Source: Blattamonas nauphoetae
Taxonomy: Eukaryota > Preaxostyla > Oxymonadida
Assembly: GCA_033064195.1 (NCBI GenBank)
Contig: JARBJD010000502.1
Span: forward strand, 1 to 40,368
DNA length: 40,368 nt
Direction of reading: 5' to 3'
Shown here: piece after piece, positions 9,331 to 19,078 of the stretch
Position numbering within the stretch: the stretch's first letter is position 1
How the letters are laid out: every line of letters starts with the position of its first letter
Program-made: the position numbers and the translations under genes
Notes under the pieces: generated by a model
Databases searched by the model: none
What the model was told of the DNA's origin: nothing
Seen by the model: the letters and a program-made list of their open reading frames with translations, nothing else

Positions 9331-9720
9331 TTATTTCTGTTTTCTCTGATGGGGCTTTATCGTTGCCTTTAGCCAGGAATCAAGTCTAATTCTGAACACT
9401 TCACTTCCGCCAATCTCTCGATATGTGAATGGAACCAGAACTTTGGTGTACTCACCGACGAGCTCACAATTATATTTCTTCAGTTCATTTTCGACGAATG
9501 ATTGAGTGTAGTGTCGACGTTTTGCTTTGTGTGGTCGGTTTCCTTGATTCCACAACTTTGGTTTTATTCTCCATTCAACTCCCTCATGAACATACGTCAC
9601 CGGCACATTATTTCTGACATACTCAGAGACTAGTGAACAGTTCTCTTCTCTCATTGATTCAATTAATGCTTGTTCTGAACATACTCGACGTCTTTCGTTG
9701 TACATCTCAGTTGGATTCAT
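9331..9720 (-). CDS. Small two-repeat protein, possibly DNA-binding
   Basis: 129 aa containing two tandem copies of a ~50-residue module. The first (about residues 14-68) contains ENCSLVSEYVRNNVPVTY and the second (about 71-120) contains YNCELVGEYTKVLVPFTY. Each continues with a strand, an Arg-x-Lys/Arg-x motif and a Leu-Trp or Ser-Trp turn. This pattern of a short helix, a polar turn and a strand recalls small repeat modules attached to homing endonucleases and found in large DNA viruses, where they help bind DNA. The C-terminus is basic. The leader TTTTTTAATTTGTATTAA precedes the ATG. DNA binding is inference; the duplication is directly visible. Confidence 0.65.
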   Translation of the reverse strand: MNPTEMYNERRRVCSEQALIESMREENCSLVSEYVRNNVPVTYVHEGVEWRIKPKLWNQGNRPHKAKRRHYTQSFVENELKKYNCELVGEYTKVLVPFTYREIGGSEVFRIRLDSWLKATIKPHQRKQK

Positions 9721-9739
9721 TTAATACAAATTAAAAAAT
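9721..9739 (-). promoter_or_regulatory. AT-rich start-proximal motif, 129-aa gene
   Basis: TTTTTTAATTTGTATTAA lies directly against the ATG and is the twin of the motif at 9288. The integrase leader (3940-3952) and the 119-aa gene leader (1981-1999) are looser versions ending in TATAAATG and TTTAAATG. Confidence 0.5.
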
Positions 9740-9859
9740 TCAAAAATAAATTTTCATTCGTGATTTTATCCTTTGAGATCTCCCTCGACTTCGATTCTGC
9801 CTTCGATGGGTTCGATCAGTCTTGTTTGATCCGTGAAAGTACTTCAATGGGACTTGATC

Positions 9860-11470
9860 CTCTCATTTCGTTCCTGATGGTTCTTTACTGTTTAGTGTAG
9901 GTGTGTTTCTCTTTCTTTTATCTCATTTGTTCTCTCTTCTTTTTTGCCATCACTTTCTTGTTCTCGATCCTTCACTTTTTTCTGTCTCTCTCGTTCAGGT
10001 ACATCACATTGTTTTATGAACGGTGGTTTCATTCCCGACTTGTTTTGAACAGGTTTGCTCCATTTTTGAATTCATTCTTTCCTAAAACTTACTTATGTAC
10101 CAACGCCGATCAAACCGAAAGTGGACCTGAAGATCAGGTACACAGATGCGTTTTATCGCTTAAAAGTATGTCTCTCGTGATTTACCAAACAGGTATTCTC
10201 TTCTTTTTTATTCATCTTTTCAAAAAACATCTTCATGTACTCGATCTGTGTGATCATCAAACTCAGGTACACTATTGCGTCTTATGACCAGAAAGTGCTG
10301 TTCACTGAATATTTGAAACAGGTTTGCTCTCTTTTTTGTATTATCTCTTTATAAGACACAATGACGTACCAGAATTTTCACTTCACTTTTGACATTCTCT
10401 TTTCTGGTACAACACTTCACTTTATCCTCTCATTTTCACTTCATTGTCAGTTTTTTCTCATTGTCTCTCACTTTTTTCAAAAATTAAAATTTAAAATGAC
10501 GTGAACAAAATTTTGGTCCTCATCTTTCTTCGAGAAACTTCGTGATTCATCGATAAAATTGTATGCGTTGGTACACCACTTTGTTTTACTTTGATTCAAC
10601 TTTCATTTCACCTTTTACACTTCACTACTCTTCGATTTGTGCTCTTCATTTTTTCTAAAACACACTCGTGTACCAACAAAACGTGATCTGAAGTGATCGT
10701 CCAGATCAGGTACACCACTTCACCTTATCGTTTCATTTCACAACTATTTGATTTCAATTCTCTTTTTTGATCAAAACAAAGTGGAACACAGAACTAAAAA
10801 TGTTTGATTGTCAAGATAAAAATGAACTGTGAGATCTGGTACATGAATGTGTTTTATCACGTCAAACCTTGTTTCACTTCACAATTTTGTTCTCTAAATT
10901 AACATTTTTGCTCTAATCTTTCATAAAACACACCGGTGTACCAACGAGACTCAATCTGAAATGATCGGTGAGATCTGGTACATGAATGTGTTTTATCTTT
11001 TAGTTTTCACTTCACTCATTGTTTTTTACTCTTGTTTTCTGAAATTTTGATGAACGCGTTCATAAGGTGAAGTGGTGTACCAATGAAGTGAGAAAAACAA
11101 TGACTGGAGAGATCTGGTACGTCACTTCACTTTATCGTTGCTAACATTGTTGCACTTCACGATTTTACTCTAATTAGAAACATTTTGCCAAACCCGTTCA
11201 TAAAGTGAAGTGGTGTACCAACGAAATGCGAAAACAATGATCGTTCAGATCTGGTACGAGATTTTGTTTTATCTTTTAGTTTTCACTTCAATCACTCTTT
11301 TTTCTCTTTGTTTGTGAAATTTTGACGAACCCGTTCATAAGGTGAAGTGGTGTACCAACGGAACGCAAAGGATCAAGATCGTGCAGATCTGGTACATGAT
11401 TTTGTTTTATCGTCTCATTCTCACTTCACTCACTTGTTTTTCCTCTTTTTGTGAAATTTGTCTGAATACG
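9860..11470. repeat. Tandem array of ~139-bp units with inverted-repeat arms, about 11 copies
   Basis: A recurring core, AGATCTGGTAC or a close variant, occurs near 9999, 10136, 10266, 10406, 10570, 10709, 10837, 10976, 11115, 11252 and 11391, so the spacing is close to 139 bp. Each unit also has an opposing GTACCAACG about 45 bases before the core, with ATAA on its outer side and TTTTAT beyond the core, so units can fold as hairpins with ~21-nt arms. Two arm types occur: one with AAAACACA and one with AAGTGAAGTG. Copies are diverged, best conserved on the right (10.8-11.45 kb). No protein is encoded. It could be the subterminal region of the Polinton-like element, a satellite, or an array of small structured RNAs. 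Confidence 0.75.
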
Positions 11471-12889
11471 TTCGTAAATCTCAATACTTACCCACAATTT
11501 TCACATCTTCCGTCTCAGCCTTTGCTATCATACTTGCCCACTTCATTGTTGCTTCATTCACATTCTTTTGTTCCAATTAAGCAAAAAGTTGATAAAAATG
11601 AGTTGTTGTGATGTGCTCGTGAGGTGTAGACGGTCGAAAGAATGCTCGTGAGATGACGAAAATGAAGAGGAATGACGAAGAGATTGAATGTGAAATGGTG
11701 AAAGAAAGATGAGAGAAGAAAGGGGTTGAAGGTGTTTTGAAGTGACAAACACGGTGAAAACGTGAGATGTTGAAACACGAAAATGTGACATTATGGAACA
11801 ACTATCCGACAGAAGTGTCTCGAAATTTGAGCACAGCTTTGTCGGACAGTGAGAATGAAGGATTTGTGGGAGAAAAAGGGACAAAAATTCATATAGTGAA
11901 AATGTTGGCGAAAATGTTGTGTCAAGTGTGTGATGTGAAAAACCGACCCTCCAGAGAGAACTAATGTCACCAGTAAACTCGAAATCTCAAAAAAGCGTCG
12001 CTTGAATGTAATTGTGAAGTGGTTGACGTGAAAATCGTTAAAAATGAAAATTGACAAAAAAGTGTCCGAAGGATCGTGACGTGAAAAGGTTCATACCTAA
12101 AGTCGCCAAAAGGCGTTCTTAACCGATCTAATGCTAAAAGGCGTCATAAGAGGACGATTCCTGAGCGAAAGATGATGGAAGACAGGGTCCATACCTTATC
12201 TCGAAAATTTCGACTCGTAAAAATCCTCAATGGGTCGGATCAAACTTTTTTTCCAAAAAGTGTTTTTTATCGCGAATCTCACCTTCTGAAATCGATTTTG
12301 TAATTTTAGAAGATGTTTGAGGTGAATTTGAGACATAAAGTAGTGGTTAGTAGCGAAATCTGAAAATCGACTTTTTTGTCACTTTTTTGACCACAGTTCG
12401 GTACGTAGCTCCACGAATTCTCAACCGATCTTCATCGGGATTGTTCTGATCGACGACTCACATCGTCCCTGACATTTTAGAATTTTTTTCGATTTTTTTC
12501 GAAGTGGTTCTCAGAGTTGGATTCACTTTGTTCGAGTTCAAAAGTGAAAAACATCGAAAAAGTGACAACATTTTGGATTCTGGCAAAATTTGCTTCAAAA
12601 TTGACGCTTAAAATGAGGTCAAAATATTGGACATATTTTTGGAATTTAGGTCAAATATTGGCATCATTGAAATGGCCTAAATTCCTTTTAATACAAGATT
12701 TAGAAATGGTCAATCGGAATTGACTTTTCGTTTCTGATTTCAACGACTATTTCAATCTGGTTCCCAAATCGTCTACTATACTACTCAGATTCTCATCTTC
12801 TCCGACAACCCGAGGAGTTCCTTATCTCAGTTGAGTAGAGACATCCCTACACACACCAGTTTCGTCGCTTATTCATTGTTTTATTGATC
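11471..12889. other. AT-rich spacer, no gene recognised
   Basis: Only short, low-quality ORFs on both strands and many A and T runs. A small palindrome (cgccaaaaggcg) and a second aaaaggcgt lie near 12105-12150. I see no RNA gene, mobile-element protein or long repeat. Confidence 0.5.
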
Positions 12890-13010
12890 TGTCATTAACC
12901 TGGTTCTGTCAGCAACCCGGAACCTGGGGTTGAAAGAAACCGTTTTGATCAAACAAAGAAAAACAATTCATTAAAGAATTCAATTCGCCGTGGAATCGGA
13001 GAAATCCTCA
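12890..13010 (+). repeat. Left terminal inverted repeat of MITE-like element
   Basis: Pairs with 13346-13465 over about 120 bases with scattered mismatches and a few small gaps. It begins just outside the TTAA. Confidence 0.75.
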
Positions 13011-13456
13011 AAATACTACATCCAGAAAGAATGCACACATTTTTCAAACTCTTTCAGCTCGTATCTCCACAACCAGATCTCCGATTTAAACCAAATAAAA
13101 CGCGCTTATAGCATGAATATATTGAAAAAAGACTCACAAACAAAACTTTGTGTCCCAAAAAACTGATGGTCGAGAAACATAGCGTTTTTTCGCAACTTGT
13201 GAAATACCAAACATTTTCATTTTTTGTTGTAAAATGCTTTTCGCCAAAATACAAGTTTATATGGCACATTTCATCACAATTGGTCCACAGGTTGTGGAGA
13301 GATGATTTGGACACACAACAAAAAGAGTGAGAAACGAGGTTTTTTTGAGGATTTCTCCGATTCGCCAAGAGAGAAAAAGCTCAAATTGTCTTTTTTCTTA
13401 GTTTGACCAAAATGGTTTGTTTCAACCCCAGGTTCCTGGTTGCTGAAAGACCAGGG
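12899..13456. mobile_element. MITE-like non-autonomous DNA transposon with TTAA ends
   Basis: The two ends are long imperfect inverted repeats of about 120 bp: 12890-13010 and 13346-13465. They share CCTGG...CAGCAACC, GGAACCTGGGGTTGAAA and, at the inner edge, AATCGGAGAAATCCTC. A TTAA lies on each side (12895-12898 and 13457-13460), the target duplication made by piggyBac-type transposases, whose termini often begin CCC or CCT. The interior has no transposase. Symmetry continues outward (tgtca/tgaca), so the true end could instead lie a few bases further out. Partial similarity between the inner flanks suggests an older, longer fold-back structure. Confidence 0.72.
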
Positions 13457-13465
13457 TTAATGACA
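13346..13465 (-). repeat. Right terminal inverted repeat of MITE-like element
   Basis: Reverse complement of the left end. The outer part reads (reversed) TTAACCCTGGTCTTTCAGCA; the left copy differs by a few bases. Confidence 0.75.
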
Positions 13466-14155
13466 CATCCATGACTTATGAAGAAAACGGTGTAAAAACT
13501 TGAAATGGATTCGATACCAGCACAAGATCACGAATAATCAAAAAAATGTGAACTATAATCATATAATCCTTCAATTTCCCTGATATGTTTTAGGACTTCC
13601 GACGGACGTTTTGAAGAAGACATAGTCACATCCAGACTCTAGTATCGGTCTCACTGTTCAACAAACTAGGGCTCTCCCTCTCAATCGAGAGGTCTAAAGA
13701 ACCTACACTGAACAAGACAAAATGAATAAGCTAATGAAAAAAGTGATATATTGATCTATATTGTCAATATCAAGGTATCGATCCAAAACACTGTCAACCA
13801 TGGAAGTGTCTGGTCTGTCCTATTTTTTTCTGAGTTCAAATCAAGATTCGCTGAGATTTGATACGTCCCAGAAGGAAATCATGCTATGTCGAATCGCCCT
13901 CCAGCAAACACAGAGAATACGCAATCTCAAAATGTCAATCCCACTTTCGCAGCTTCGGAAAACGGTGTCTTCTGCTGGACTTCAGTACCTAATTGAACTT
14001 TTGTCGGCTGACGAAAGAGCTCAACCTTGCCGCAATATGAGAACTGAAACCATGCTTGTGCCCTGCTCTCATGTTCTTGCAGTATTCGTACCCAGTCAAC
14101 AATCTCTCCCGCTCTCCTTGATTCATCTTACTTGGAGATGGTTTCGTTCTGAAGA
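13466..14155. other. Spacer with no supported gene
   Basis: A 176-codon plus-strand ORF (13761-14291) passes through the right part, but it shares sequence with opposite-strand coding-like DNA, lacks a recognisable domain and has no clear leader. A 6-bp stem hairpin (cctctcaatcgagagg) lies at 13677-13692. Nothing else is seen. Confidence 0.4.
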
Positions 14156-15640
14156 TCAACTCACACCTTTTGACCCAAGCAGATGGGACAGGCTCATTGG
14201 TGAAGGAACGAGAATGGTACAACTAAGAGGAGCGAAGTTTCCAGCTGATGTGCAAGTCGTCGTGGGGTGTTGTGTTTGCGGGGTTGGATGAGATAGTGTT
14301 TCTGCGGGAATCATGAGGGGTTCTATGTTGGTGGGCTCTTCAACTTTTGACGGTAGCATCGGGTGGCTGGGTATTGTCTGAAAGAATGAGTCGATCGTTT
14401 GCTGATTCGAAACGGTAGCCTGTGCCTTGTTGTTCAGTGACTTCTTTTCCTGTTTTCCTCCTGATTTCTTCCTTACTTTGTTGTTTTGATGTGGCAGGGA
14501 GACCTGATTTGACTTTCGTAGCCATCGGTGGCTGATCTGATGGTGACCAAGCCTTGTGAGGTGTCTCTCACGCAGCTTTGCAATGCCTCTCTCTTGCTCT
14601 CATTTGGGATTTGATCGATTCTTTTCAGTGTCCTTTCTGAAATCAGAGCTTCATTTTGCGGTCTAGGGGGTGGCGGGAGGGCTGTGAAGATCAATGCTGA
14701 TCTTTCGTCATTATTCGGTGTGCTATCAGGTTCGTTCGGATTTGGACTTGGAGGTGAAGTTTCAGATTGTTGGATACTTCGGGAGGTTCAGACTGTGATC
14801 GTTTTTTCTTCTGGATGATATCATTTCTGTTATCTTTCTGGTTTTCCGAAACCTGCCCGGCATGAATGTTGTCTTCTTCTCGTTTACTGTTTTTCTCCTT
14901 CCCTCCGAGTTGTTTAGTGTGTTTTTTCCTTTCAGTTGTGATGGTTGATGCTTTGGGGCAATCTCTGTTGGTGCCGAGGTTGTGATGTCATATTTCGCCA
15001 TTCCCGCTATCGCCTCGGGAATAGTGTGGAAGGATTGTCCTTAAGGCGTTGGGGGATCGTCGAGTGGCGTCGGTTGGGAAAGATGTGAGGGGAATCGAGG
15101 GAGGATGATGTGACTTGTCTGTACTTTCGTGTTTTGAATGACTTGACTTCACATCGATCGGATTGCGAGGAGTGTCGGTGATGTTTCGCGTCGATGGGTC
15201 TTGCTTTCTCTTCTTTAGAGAGTGAATGAATTCGAAAGGGTTGGATTGTCCAAGTATCTGTTTCCACGTCGACGTATTCCCCGATTCAAGTTGGTTGCTT
15301 CGTTTTTGTGTTTTTGTTGAGATAGCTGATTTTGTTGTTGGCAGCTCAGCTTGTTTCGCCAATTTCTTTTCGGCTTCTTCTCTTTTTGTTCTGTTTGATC
15401 GAGGACGTGGAGATGGAGACCGTTTTGATGGATAGTGGGGAGTGCTTGGTGGGTTGTCGTGAGAAGAGTTTGGCGAGAGGATCGTCCGTTGCGGACGATG
15501 GATGGTGTGTGGTGGGCGGGGAGGCAAGCGTGAGGAGTGGAGAGTTGAGTGCGTTGGGGGATATTTGAAATCCGTGTGCGAGGTGAGGATGAAGATCGAG
15601 CGAAAGAAAGATGGGTGTGGTCAACTGGTGCGTCATCAAC
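14156..15640 (-). pseudogene. Decayed coding-like region, Pro/Ser/Thr/Lys/Arg-rich, family unknown
   Basis: A chain of minus-strand ORFs (15639-15346, 15527-14988, 15001-14762, 14694-14473, 14525-14340, 14359-14156) in changing frames encodes low-complexity, basic, Pro/Ser-rich peptides. The longest (179 aa) contains a Lys/Glu-rich segment (REEAEKKLAKQAE) that may be a short coiled coil. GC content is visibly higher than in the surrounding spacer, as in coding DNA. The chain could be the remains of one gene, short exons of a spliced gene, or a gag-like first ORF of a retroelement. No reverse transcriptase, kinase or other catalytic motif is present. It ends about 170 bp before the 5S array. 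Confidence 0.4.
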
Positions 15641-15806
15641 GAGTTGATTTGACGTAGATAGAACTAGATCAAGGGAGTGATTGGTTGTAAAAGTGGGATA
15701 AAGATGTTGGGCCGAGATTCAGGTTTGAACGAGAACAGTTAATGCCATAGAACGAAACAAAATTCAAAATCTAAATGAAGGATTTGGAAAACGAGAAGAT
15801 AAAGCT
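15641..15806. other. Junction between coding-like relic and 5S array
   Basis: About 165 bases with no gene. It ends at the first 5S-derived sequence; the switch into the array is abrupt. Confidence 0.5.
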
Positions 15807-15869
15807 ATGGCGGCTGAACTTCGGAGGTCTGAAGGGATCCGGTGCTGATGACTAACTATGGCCGTAGCT
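15807..15869 (-). pseudogene. 5S rRNA relic, internally deleted, left array edge
   Basis: The 5' half of the gene is intact (AGCTACGGCC to CCGAAGTT). It is then followed by a short tail ending CATAGCTTT, resembling the normal 3' end CTGTAGCTTT. The central and 3' internal promoter region is gone, so it should be inactive. Confidence 0.8.
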
Positions 15870-16326
15870 CAAACACACCTCATCCACCATCCCCATTATC
15901 ACTCAACTCTTTCCAAATCCTTCTCAATCTTCTCCTTCTCCCCTTCTCCAATCACAATCAACTTCCTTTCCATCATATCTTCCATATTTTTCTCTTTTCT
16001 CAAAATCTTTCTCAAAACTTCTGAAAAATCATTCTCTTCATTTCACTTTAATCAATCTCTCATTATTTCTCTGTTTGTGTTTTCCTGACAATAATTCTTT
16101 GGAAATCTCTTCATCATGTTTCTCTTCTTCTGACACTTCATTTCTATTGGATTCCATTCTGATGCAATGGAAAAAATAATTAAACAAGAACAAAACAAGA
16201 AAGAATGATGAAGAATTGATTATTGTGGAAGGAAAACAAGAAAGAATTGGATAAAACTGTATATTTTGGAAGAAGACGAAGAGATGAATGAGAAAAAGGC
16301 AAAATATTGGCAAAAGGAAAAGAAAA

Positions 16327-16443
16327 AGCTACAGCACTGGGTTTTTCCAGGCAGTCTCCCATCCAAGTACTAACCCAGCGTTAGCCGCTTAACTTCGGAG
16401 GTCTGAAGGGATCCGGTGCTGATGACTAACTATGGCCGTAGCT
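16327..16443 (-). rRNA. 5S rRNA, copy 1 (reference description)
   Basis: 117 nt. The 5' end AGCTACGGC pairs with the 3' end GCTGTAGCT to form helix I. The gene contains the universal core TTAGTACTTGGATGGGAGAC and the box A-like AAGTTAAGCGG, the internal control region bound by TFIIIA for RNA polymerase III. A T run directly after the 3' end (16322-16326) is the terminator. RNA from this locus would join the large ribosomal subunit. All later copies share these parts unless noted. Confidence 0.97.
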
Positions 16444-16474
16444 CAAACACACCTCATCCACCATCCCCATTATC
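16444..16474 (-). promoter_or_regulatory. Upstream region of 5S with possible TATA-like box
   Basis: GATAAT lies at about -31 to -26 from the 5S start and is kept in the full-length units. Upstream TATA-like boxes assist 5S transcription in some eukaryotes; here the role is inferred from position alone. Confidence 0.35.
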
Positions 16475-16899
16475 ACTCAACTCTTTCCAAATCCTTCTCA
16501 ATCTTCTCCTTCTCCCCTTCTCCAATCACAATCAACTTCCTTTCCATCATATCTTCCATATTTTTCTCTTTTCTCAAAATCTTTCTCAAAACTTCTGAAA
16601 AATCATTCTCTTCATTTCACTTTAATCAATCTCTCATTATTTCTCTGTTTGTGTTTTCCTGACAATAATTCTTTGGAAATCTCTTCATCATGTTTCTCTT
16701 CTTCTGACACTTCATTTCTATTGGATTCCATTCTGATGCAATGGAAAAATAATTAAACAAGAACAAAACAAGAAAGAATGATGAAGAATTGATTATTGTG
16801 GAAGGAAAACAAGAAAGAATTGGATAAAACTGTATATTTTGGAAGAAGACGAAGAGATGAATGAGAAAAAGGCAAAATATTGGCAAAAGGAAAAGAAAA

Positions 16900-17015
16900 A
16901 GCTACAGCACTGGGTTTTCCAGGCAGTCTCCCATCCAAGTACTAACCCAGCGTTAGCCGCTTAACTTCGGAGGTCTGAAGGGATCCGGTGCTGATGACTA
17001 ACTATGGCCGTAGCT
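16900..17015 (-). rRNA. 5S rRNA, copy 2
   Basis: 116 nt: one T fewer in the GGGTTTTT/AAAAACCC run near the 3' end (loop region), otherwise as copy 1. Likely functional. Confidence 0.95.
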
Positions 17016-17471
17016 CAAACACACCTCATCCACCATCCCCATTATCACTCAACTCTTTCCAAATCCTTCTCAATCTTCTCCTTCTCCCCTTCTCCAATCA
17101 CAATCAACTTCCTTTCCATCATATCTTCCATATTTTTCTCTTTTCTCAAAATCTTTCTCAAAACTTCTGAAAAATCATTCTCTTCATTTCACTTTAATCA
17201 ATCTCTCATTATTTCTCTGTTTGTGTTTTCCTGACAATAATTCTTTGGAAATCTCTTCATCATGTTTCTCTTCTTCTGACACTTCATTTCTATTGGATTC
17301 CATTCTGATGCAATGGAAAAATAATTAAACAAGAACAAAACAAGAAAGAATGATGAAGAATTGATTATTGTGGAAGGAAAACAAGAAAGAATTGGATAAA
17401 ACTGTATATTTTGGAAGAAGACGAAGAGATGAATGAGAAAAAGGCAAAATATTGGCAAAAGGAAAAGAAAA

Positions 17472-17506
17472 AGCTACAGCACTGGGTTTTTCCAGGCAGT
17501 CTCCCA
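17472..17506 (-). pseudogene. 5S rRNA 3' fragment at a deletion junction
   Basis: Only the last ~35 bases of the gene remain (TGGGAGACTGCC to TGTAGCT). About 234 bp, covering the rest of the gene and the adjoining spacer, are missing, so the sequence jumps from tctccca to gaaaaatcatt. It makes a 913-bp double unit with one working gene. Confidence 0.93.
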
Positions 17507-17811
17507 GAAAAATCATTCTCTTCATTTCACTTTAATCAATCTCTCATTATTTCTCTGTTTGTGTTTTCCTGACAATAATTCTTTGGAAATCTCTTCATCA
17601 TGTTTCTCTTCTTCTGACACTTCATTTCTATTGGATTCCATTCTGATGCAATGGAAAAATAATTAAACAAGAACAAAACAAGAAAGAATGATGAAGAATT
17701 GATTATTGTGGAAGGAAAACAAGAAAGAATTGGATAAAACTGTATATTTTGGAAGAAGACGAAGAGATGAATGAGAAAAAGGCAAAATATTGGCAAAAAG
17801 GAAAAAGAAAA

Positions 17812-17928
17812 AGCTACAGCACTGGGTTTTTCCAGGCAGTCTCCCATCCAAGTACTAACCCAGCGTTAGCCGCTTAACTTCGGAGGTCTGAAGGGATCCG
17901 GTGCTGATGACTAACTATGGCCGTAGCT
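17812..17928 (-). rRNA. 5S rRNA, copy 3
   Basis: Full length, identical in layout to copy 1. Its downstream flank has a longer A/G run (aaaaaggaaaaagaaaa). Confidence 0.96.
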
Positions 17929-18386
17929 CAAACACACCTCATCCACCATCCCCATTATCACTCAACTCTTTCCAAATCCTTCTCAATCTTCTCCTTCTCC
18001 CCTTCTCCAATCACAATCAACTTCCTTTCCATCATATCTTCCATATTTTTCTCTTTTCTCAAAATCTTTCTCAAAACTTCTGAAAAATCATTCTCTTCAT
18101 TTCACTTTAATCAATCTCTCATTATTTCTCTGTTTGTGTTTTCCTGACAATAATTCTTTGGAAATCTCTTCATCATGTTTCTCTTCTTCTGACACTTCAT
18201 TTCTATTGGATTCCATTCTGATGCAATGGAAAAAATAATTAAACAAGAACAAAACAAGAAAGAATGATGAAGAATTGATTATTGTGGAAGGAAAACAAGA
18301 AAGAATTGGATAAAACTGTATATTTTGGAAGAAGACGAAGAGATGAATGAGAAAAAGGCAAAATATTGGCAAAAGGAAAAGAAAAA

Positions 18387-18503
18387 AGCTACAGCACTGG
18401 GTTTTTCCAGGCAGTCTCCCATCCAAGTACTAACCCAGCGTTAGCCGCTTAACTTCGGAGGTCTGAAGGGATCCGGTGCTGATGACTAACTATGGCCGTA
18501 GCT
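18387..18503 (-). rRNA. 5S rRNA, copy 4
   Basis: Full length. Terminator run extended to six T before the first C. Confidence 0.96.
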
Positions 18504-18961
18504 CAAACACACCTCATCCACCATCCCCATTATCACTCAACTCTTTCCAAATCCTTCTCAATCTTCTCCTTCTCCCCTTCTCCAATCACAATCAACTTCC
18601 TTTCCATCATATCTTCCATATTTTTCTCTTTTCTCAAAATCTTTCTCAAAACTTCTGAAAAATCATTCTCTTCATTTCACTTTAATCAATCTCTCATTAT
18701 TTCTCTGTTTGTGTTTTCCTGACAATAATTCTTTGGAAATCTCTTCATCATGTTTCTCTTCTTCTGACACTTCATTTCTATTGGATTCCATTCTGATGCA
18801 ATGGAAAAATAATTAAACAAGAACAAAACAAGAAAGAATGATGAAGAATTGATTATTGTGGAAGGAAAACAAGAAAGAATTGGATAAAACTGTATATTTT
18901 GGAAGAAGACGAAGAGATGAATGAGAAAAAGGCAAAATATTGGCAAAAAGGAAAAAGAAAA

Positions 18962-19078
18962 AGCTACAGCACTGGGTTTTTCCAGGCAGTCTCCCATCCA
19001 AGTACTAACCCAGCGTTAGCCGCTTAACTTCGGAGGTCTGAAGGGATCCGGTGCTGATGACTAACTATGGCCGTAGCT
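18962..19078 (-). rRNA. 5S rRNA, copy 5
   Basis: Full length; unit to the left is 575 bp. Confidence 0.96.

Larger units (their letters stand above)
1..9745. mobile_element. Polinton/Maverick-like element, left end outside window
   Basis: A protein-primed family B DNA polymerase, an rve-type integrase and an A32-like packaging ATPase lie within 7 kb, the diagnostic Polinton/Maverick set. Genes are compact and separated by short AT-rich gaps; all but the ATPase lie on the minus strand. The core ORFs look whole, with no break obvious in them, so the copy is probably young. No major or minor capsid protein or maturation protease is recognised; these may lie beyond the left edge or be too divergent to see. 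No terminal inverted repeat or target duplication can be found because only one side is in view. The right limit is set just after the last gene and is uncertain: the ~139-bp repeat array that follows could be its subterminal region. Confidence 0.85.

Noticed and set aside
9860-11470. Group of tRNA or snRNA genes
   Set aside because: Unit length and hairpins invited the idea, but there is no cloverleaf, no T-loop-like motif and no known snRNA core.
12890-13465. Terminal inverted repeats of the Polinton-like element
   Set aside because: Both arms lie within 0.6 kb of each other and bracket no element gene; they define a separate small transposon.
13761-14291. 176-codon plus-strand ORF as a gene
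   Set aside because: No recognisable domain, no leader motif, and it overlaps opposite-strand coding-like sequence with better context.
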